This document shows positions 61,006 through 64,000 of a DNA stretch of 64,000 nt, in pieces. The stretch's first letter is position 1. The number at the start of each line of letters is the position of its first letter. The notes below the pieces were generated by a model. The model was given only the letters and a program-made list of their open reading frames with translations, searched no databases and was not told where the DNA came from. Location: NCBI GenBank assembly GCA_029261815.1, contig JAJDAQ010000025.1:42999-106998 (forward strand), in the 5' to 3' direction. The translations under genes were made by a program, and so were the position numbers. Source of the stretch: Deltaproteobacteria bacterium (GTDB taxonomy: Bacteria > Myxococcota_A > UBA9160 > UBA6930).

Positions 61006-62400
61006 ATGATCAAGAAGCTCCTCGATTCGAGCTGGTTCTACTACGGCGCCGCCATCCTCCTGGTCGTGGGCTACGTCGCGACGCAACTTCAGGTGCAGCT
61101 TCCGGCGCGCTCATTCGGCGACATCGAAGACCTCCGGGAGATCCAGGAGATGGAGGACCTCAACGTGGTCTTCGTCCTGATCGACACGCTTCGCGCCGAC
61201 CATCTTCAGCCCTACGGCTACGAGCGCGAGACCAGCCCGGTCATGAATCGGCTCGCCGAAACAGGCATCGTGTTACGCAACCACGTCGCGCAGTCGACCT
61301 GGACCAAGACCTCGATGGCATCCCTTTGGACAGGGACGTACCCGGTGTCGAACGAAGTGCTCAACTACCAGCACGCGATCCCGGAAGCCGCGACGCTGCC
61401 GGCGGAGATCTTCCGCGATGCCGGCTATCGGACGACCGGGCTCTACCGCAACGGCTGGGTGGCGCACGAATTCGGCTTCCAGCAGGGCTTCGAGAAGTAC
61501 GTCCGGCCCCAGACAGCTCAGACCCAGGCAGCGGTCCAGCGAGCGCAGAACTCGCCGCATAGCCTCGTCGGCAACGACTGGGACCTCACGACGTCGGCCG
61601 CGCAGTTCATGGAGCTGTACAAGGACGAGCCGTTCTTTCTCTACGTCCACTACATGGACGTGCACCAGTTTGCCTATGAGGCCGAGTCTGCCCTGTTCGG
61701 GGTCGAGTACAAGGACGCGTACGACAACGCGATCCACTGGACCGACCGGAACGTCGAGTACCTGGTGGCCAAGCTCGAGGAACTCGAGCTGATGGACAAC
61801 ACGCTGCTCGTCATCGCATCCGATCACGGCGAGGCCTTCCGCGAGCACGGAAACGAAGGCCATGCCAAGGACCTCTATGGAGAGACGATCCGGACGCCCG
61901 TGATCATCGCGCTGCCCTGGTTCCTCGACGAGCCGCTGGTCATCACCGACGTGACCGAGAATATCGACCTGATGCCCACGATTCTGGAACTCGCGGGGCT
62001 GGCCCCGGTCGACGAGACCGATGGTCGCTCCCTGGTCCCCTTGCTGATGGGCGAACCCGACCCCAACCCGGGCCCGGCTTACGCACACCTCGAACGCGCA
62101 TGGGCCCGAGCTGAAGATGAAGAGCCCATCGTTGCGATTCGCACGGACGACCAGAAGTTCGTCTGGTGGAGAAACTGGAAGCCCCGCCCCATCATTGAGC
62201 TCTATGACCTCGACTCCGACATGGGCGAGCAGGTCAACGTGGCCAGCGAAGAGACCGAGGAAGTCGACGCTTTCCTCGAAATGGCACAGGCCTACCTCGA
62301 TCGGGAACCGGCGAGTTGGGGCGTGTCGCCGGAGGCGGTCGAACTCGATGACCAGAAGCTCGGCATCCTGAAAGCGCTCGGCTACGTCATCGAGGACTAA
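61006..62400 (+). CDS. Membrane-anchored sulfatase-superfamily protein
   Basis: 464 residues. A single membrane segment (about 10-27) anchors it; the rest is an alkaline-phosphatase-superfamily domain. VVFVLIDTLRADHLQPYGY gives metal-ligand Asp60; TLLVIASDHGEAFREHGNEG gives the late Asp-His pair. At the nucleophile position, where sulfatases have Cys/Ser-x-Pro-Ser-Arg, it has TWTKTSMASLWTG, so Thr100 is the candidate and no formylglycine can form. It may be a phosphatase, phospho-transferase or an inactive member. The ATG at 61006 is chosen over GTG 60961 because GGGA lies nearby and the anchor starts at once. Confidence 0.82.
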   Translation: MIKKLLDSSWFYYGAAILLVVGYVATQLQVQLPARSFGDIEDLREIQEMEDLNVVFVLIDTLRADHLQPYGYERETSPVMNRLAETGIVLRNHVAQSTWTKTSMASLWTGTYPVSNEVLNYQHAIPEAATLPAEIFRDAGYRTTGLYRNGWVAHEFGFQQGFEKYVRPQTAQTQAAVQRAQNSPHSLVGNDWDLTTSAAQFMELYKDEPFFLYVHYMDVHQFAYEAESALFGVEYKDAYDNAIHWTDRNVEYLVAKLEELELMDNTLLVIASDHGEAFREHGNEGHAKDLYGETIRTPVIIALPWFLDEPLVITDVTENIDLMPTILELAGLAPVDETDGRSLVPLLMGEPDPNPGPAYAHLERAWARAEDEEPIVAIRTDDQKFVWWRNWKPRPIIELYDLDSDMGEQVNVASEETEEVDAFLEMAQAYLDREPASWGVSPEAVELDDQKLGILKALGYVIED

Positions 62401-63671
62401 CGTCGCCGCGCGCGCGGCGACGCCACGGCCGTCCGACCCGCCGCGTGCTCGACGGTCCATCCGGCACCTTCCCGGACGAGCCTGGCGTCCGTCGCTGCCG
62501 TCTCCGTGACTCCACGTGCCACGACGCCGGCCAGCGAGACATCGAGTAGTTCGCCGCCCCCGCGTGCCAAGGCAGCCGCCACTGCGAGCGTTGCGTGCAA
62601 GCCCGTCAGCGGGTCGGCGACAGCGTCGGCCACGAAGCACGGGGCGCCGCCATCCGGTGGATGCACCACCGCGCCCCCCGCGACCGCGGCGTCATCGCCC
62701 AGCGCGACCCAATGCGCTCCCGGCGCGCGCCGTCCGTAGCCCGTGATGGAACACCACACCCTCCCCGGTTGCGCCGCCACCCAGGATGCAGCGTCGATCC
62801 CCAACTGCGCGAGTGCGCGGGGGCGCGACGCTTCGAGAACCACGTCGGCCCGGTCGAGCGCAGACCGGAGTTCGGCACCGGCGGCGCCACTCGAGAACGC
62901 GACGGCCTCGTGGCGCTTCATCCCGTTCAACAAGGCGAACAATTCCGGAGACCCGACCCGCGCACCGTCTCTCCGTTGGGGGGATTCCAGCTTGGTCACT
63001 TTCGCACCAGCCGATGCCAGCAACTGACCCGTGAGCGGCCCCGCCCAAAGCGACGTCAGGTCGGCGACCCGGACACCGACCGGCGAACGCGGGCCGGCGG
63101 GTGCGCCGCACACGGAACCCACGAGCCACGGTGGAACCGCATCTGCCTCGCCGACCGAGGCCGCCGGCAACCCCAGCAGGCGTGCGCGGTCGACGATGTC
63201 GCGCCGAGGTCTCGAGCGAGCCTCCGCCTCGATGGCCACCCACTCATCAGTCCTTGCTTCGATACCGAGCCACGCGGGCAGCAACGAGACATCCTCGAAA
63301 CCCCGCGGCAGCCCGACCACGAACCAGCCGTCCTTCGCACATAGGAGTCGGGTCGAACCGCCGGCCGAGGCCTGCCCTTGCCGGGACAAGCCACCCAGTG
63401 CCGCGCGCTCGCCTAGCAATGCTGGCGCGTCCAGGGTTCCGAACGCGCGGCTCCCGAGAAGGTCGGCCAGCGCGAGGCCGACGCCGCGCGCGCAACCCGG
63501 AAGCGGCGCGTCCGGGAGCAAGGGCGCGCCGTCGGCGGGTCCGCAAAGGGCCAACGCCCCAGACCGTGCCCATGTTACTTCCGGCGGCTCGTCTCCGTGG
63601 TCCGTGAACCCTGCAGAGAGTTCGGCGCCGCACTCGGCAGCGATGGCGCGCGCGTAGGCCCCCGCGCTCAC
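62397..63671 (-). CDS. CaiB/BaiF (class III) CoA transferase with permuted halves
   Basis: 424 residues. The usual N-terminal CoA-transferase block appears in the second half: VGVRVADLTSLWAGPLTGQL (around 205-225), then AKVTKLESP and VLEASRPRALAQLGID, SITGYGRRAP, and the catalytic-Asp motif VADAVADPLTGLHA. The first half instead resembles the normal C-terminal block (KDGWFVVGLP and ARLLGLPAASV). Class III enzymes move CoA between organic acids. The GTG start overlaps the stop of the upstream enoyl-CoA hydratase (GTGA), so the two act in one acyl-CoA pathway. It ends convergently with the sulfatase gene (CTAA). Confidence 0.82.
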   Translation of the reverse strand: MSAGAYARAIAAECGAELSAGFTDHGDEPPEVTWARSGALALCGPADGAPLLPDAPLPGCARGVGLALADLLGSRAFGTLDAPALLGERAALGGLSRQGQASAGGSTRLLCAKDGWFVVGLPRGFEDVSLLPAWLGIEARTDEWVAIEAEARSRPRRDIVDRARLLGLPAASVGEADAVPPWLVGSVCGAPAGPRSPVGVRVADLTSLWAGPLTGQLLASAGAKVTKLESPQRRDGARVGSPELFALLNGMKRHEAVAFSSGAAGAELRSALDRADVVLEASRPRALAQLGIDAASWVAAQPGRVWCSITGYGRRAPGAHWVALGDDAAVAGGAVVHPPDGGAPCFVADAVADPLTGLHATLAVAAALARGGGELLDVSLAGVVARGVTETAATDARLVREGAGWTVEHAAGRTAVASPRARRR

Positions 63672-64000
63672 CGCGGAAGGATCTCGTCGACCAGGCCCCA
63701 CGCGAGCGCGACTTCGGCCGAAACGCGCTCGCCCGTGAGCGCCATCCACGCGGTTCGCTGCCGACCGATCCGGCGCGGCAGGCTCGCGGTCCCGCCCGCA
63801 CCCGGCACGAGCCCCATGGCGACTTCGGGCAGGACGAAGAACGCGTCCGGCGCCGCGACAACGTGGCGACAGAACGCGGGCAACTCGATTCCGGCACCTA
63901 CACACGCCCCGTGAAGGTGCGGTCGGACGCGCCCGGCGCACCCGATGAGCAGGATTCCAACGTTTCGTGTCGCGCGGATCGCGTGGGCGGTCGCGGGGTC
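63668..64000 (-). CDS. Enoyl-CoA hydratase, C-terminal part (cut by window edge)
   Basis: The last 110 residues are inside the window; the start lies beyond 64000. HLHGACVGAGIELPAFCRHV has the first catalytic Glu (GAGIE) and FFVLPEVAMGLVPGAGGTAS the second (LPE), 20 residues apart as in true enoyl-CoA hydratases. The tail GERVSAEVALAWGLVDEILP is also typical. It hydrates 2-enoyl-CoA in beta-oxidation-like pathways. Its TGA is shared with the GTG start of the CoA transferase. Confidence 0.88.
   Translation of the reverse strand, partial: DPATAHAIRATRNVGILLIGCAGRVRPHLHGACVGAGIELPAFCRHVVAAPDAFFVLPEVAMGLVPGAGGTASLPRRIGRQRTAWMALTGERVSAEVALAWGLVDEILPR

Noticed and set aside
49128..62400. Exosortase gene expected near PEP-CTERM proteins
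   Set aside because: No multi-pass protein with the exosortase Cys/Arg/His motif is present in the window; it must lie elsewhere.

Overview
This window is a high-GC, very tightly packed bacterial chromosome segment: 52 protein genes (two cut by the window edges) on both strands, no gap over 300 bases without a gene, and no tRNA, rRNA, CRISPR array, insertion sequence or phage gene that I can see. Gram-negative character is suggested by several lipoproteins, a Tat-exported phosphatase and two proteins with a PEP-CTERM sorting tail, a signal known from Gram-negative exosortase systems. The gene families (F420/luciferase-like oxidoreductases, Rieske oxygenases, repeated D-aminoacylase-type amidohydrolases, crotonases, ThuA/DUF1080 keto-sugar proteins) fit a free-living heterotroph, perhaps a deep-branching myxobacterial- or Binatota-like lineage; no marker gene here settles the taxonomy.

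Layout. 1-7361: start of a luciferase-like oxidoreductase, GNAT acetyltransferase, Fur, small TPR lipoprotein, EEP phosphoesterase, small membrane protein, then a GH15 enzyme divergent from a fused OtsA-OtsB trehalose synthase. 7358-13973: a four-gene minus-strand operon (TIM-barrel isomerase, Gfo/Idh oxidoreductase, membrane heme/HEAT dehydrogenase, ThuA lipoprotein) that looks like keto-sugar or polyol oxidation. 14064-22296: epimerase, isomerase-type crotonase, second TIM-barrel isomerase, MFS transporter, D-aminoacylase 1 with an SDR, and a secreted beta-propeller. 22451-28591: patatin-like lipase, HSL-type esterase, MddA methyltransferase, PhoD phosphatase, BKACE enzyme. 28699-33676: D-aminoacylase 2, dienoyl-CoA isomerase and P450 in one operon, facing an F420-type oxidoreductase and a small ABM monooxygenase. 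33712-37892: a DUF1080 lipoprotein coupled to a giant secreted propeller protein, a second keto-sugar-like locus. 37955-43251: SDR, then TetR - KshA-like Rieske oxygenase - two amidohydrolases, and a DksA/TraR-like zinc-finger protein. 43258-49067: Rieske oxygenase, its ferredoxin, acyltransferase, D-aminoacylase 3, GST and a Rossmann-like protein on the minus strand.

49128-60876 is the most distinctive part. Two approximately 807-residue TPR lipoproteins and a 1010-residue membrane protein with a spermidine-synthase-like domain are joined by 4-nt GTGA overlaps, and the operon is divergent from a tandem duplication (period exactly 1200 bp) of a PEP-CTERM surface-protein gene. The second copy has a near-consensus sigma-54 promoter and both copies end in identical strong terminators. 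This resembles PEP-CTERM/exosortase biology, although no exosortase is in the window. The window ends with a membrane-anchored sulfatase-superfamily protein, a CoA transferase with permuted halves and a truncated enoyl-CoA hydratase.

Genome-wide habits are visible: six of nine convergent gene pairs share a 4-base stop-stop overlap, many first genes carry a TANNNT box only 6-8 bases before the start codon (leaderless signature), and two divergent promoters appear to share overlapping -10 boxes.
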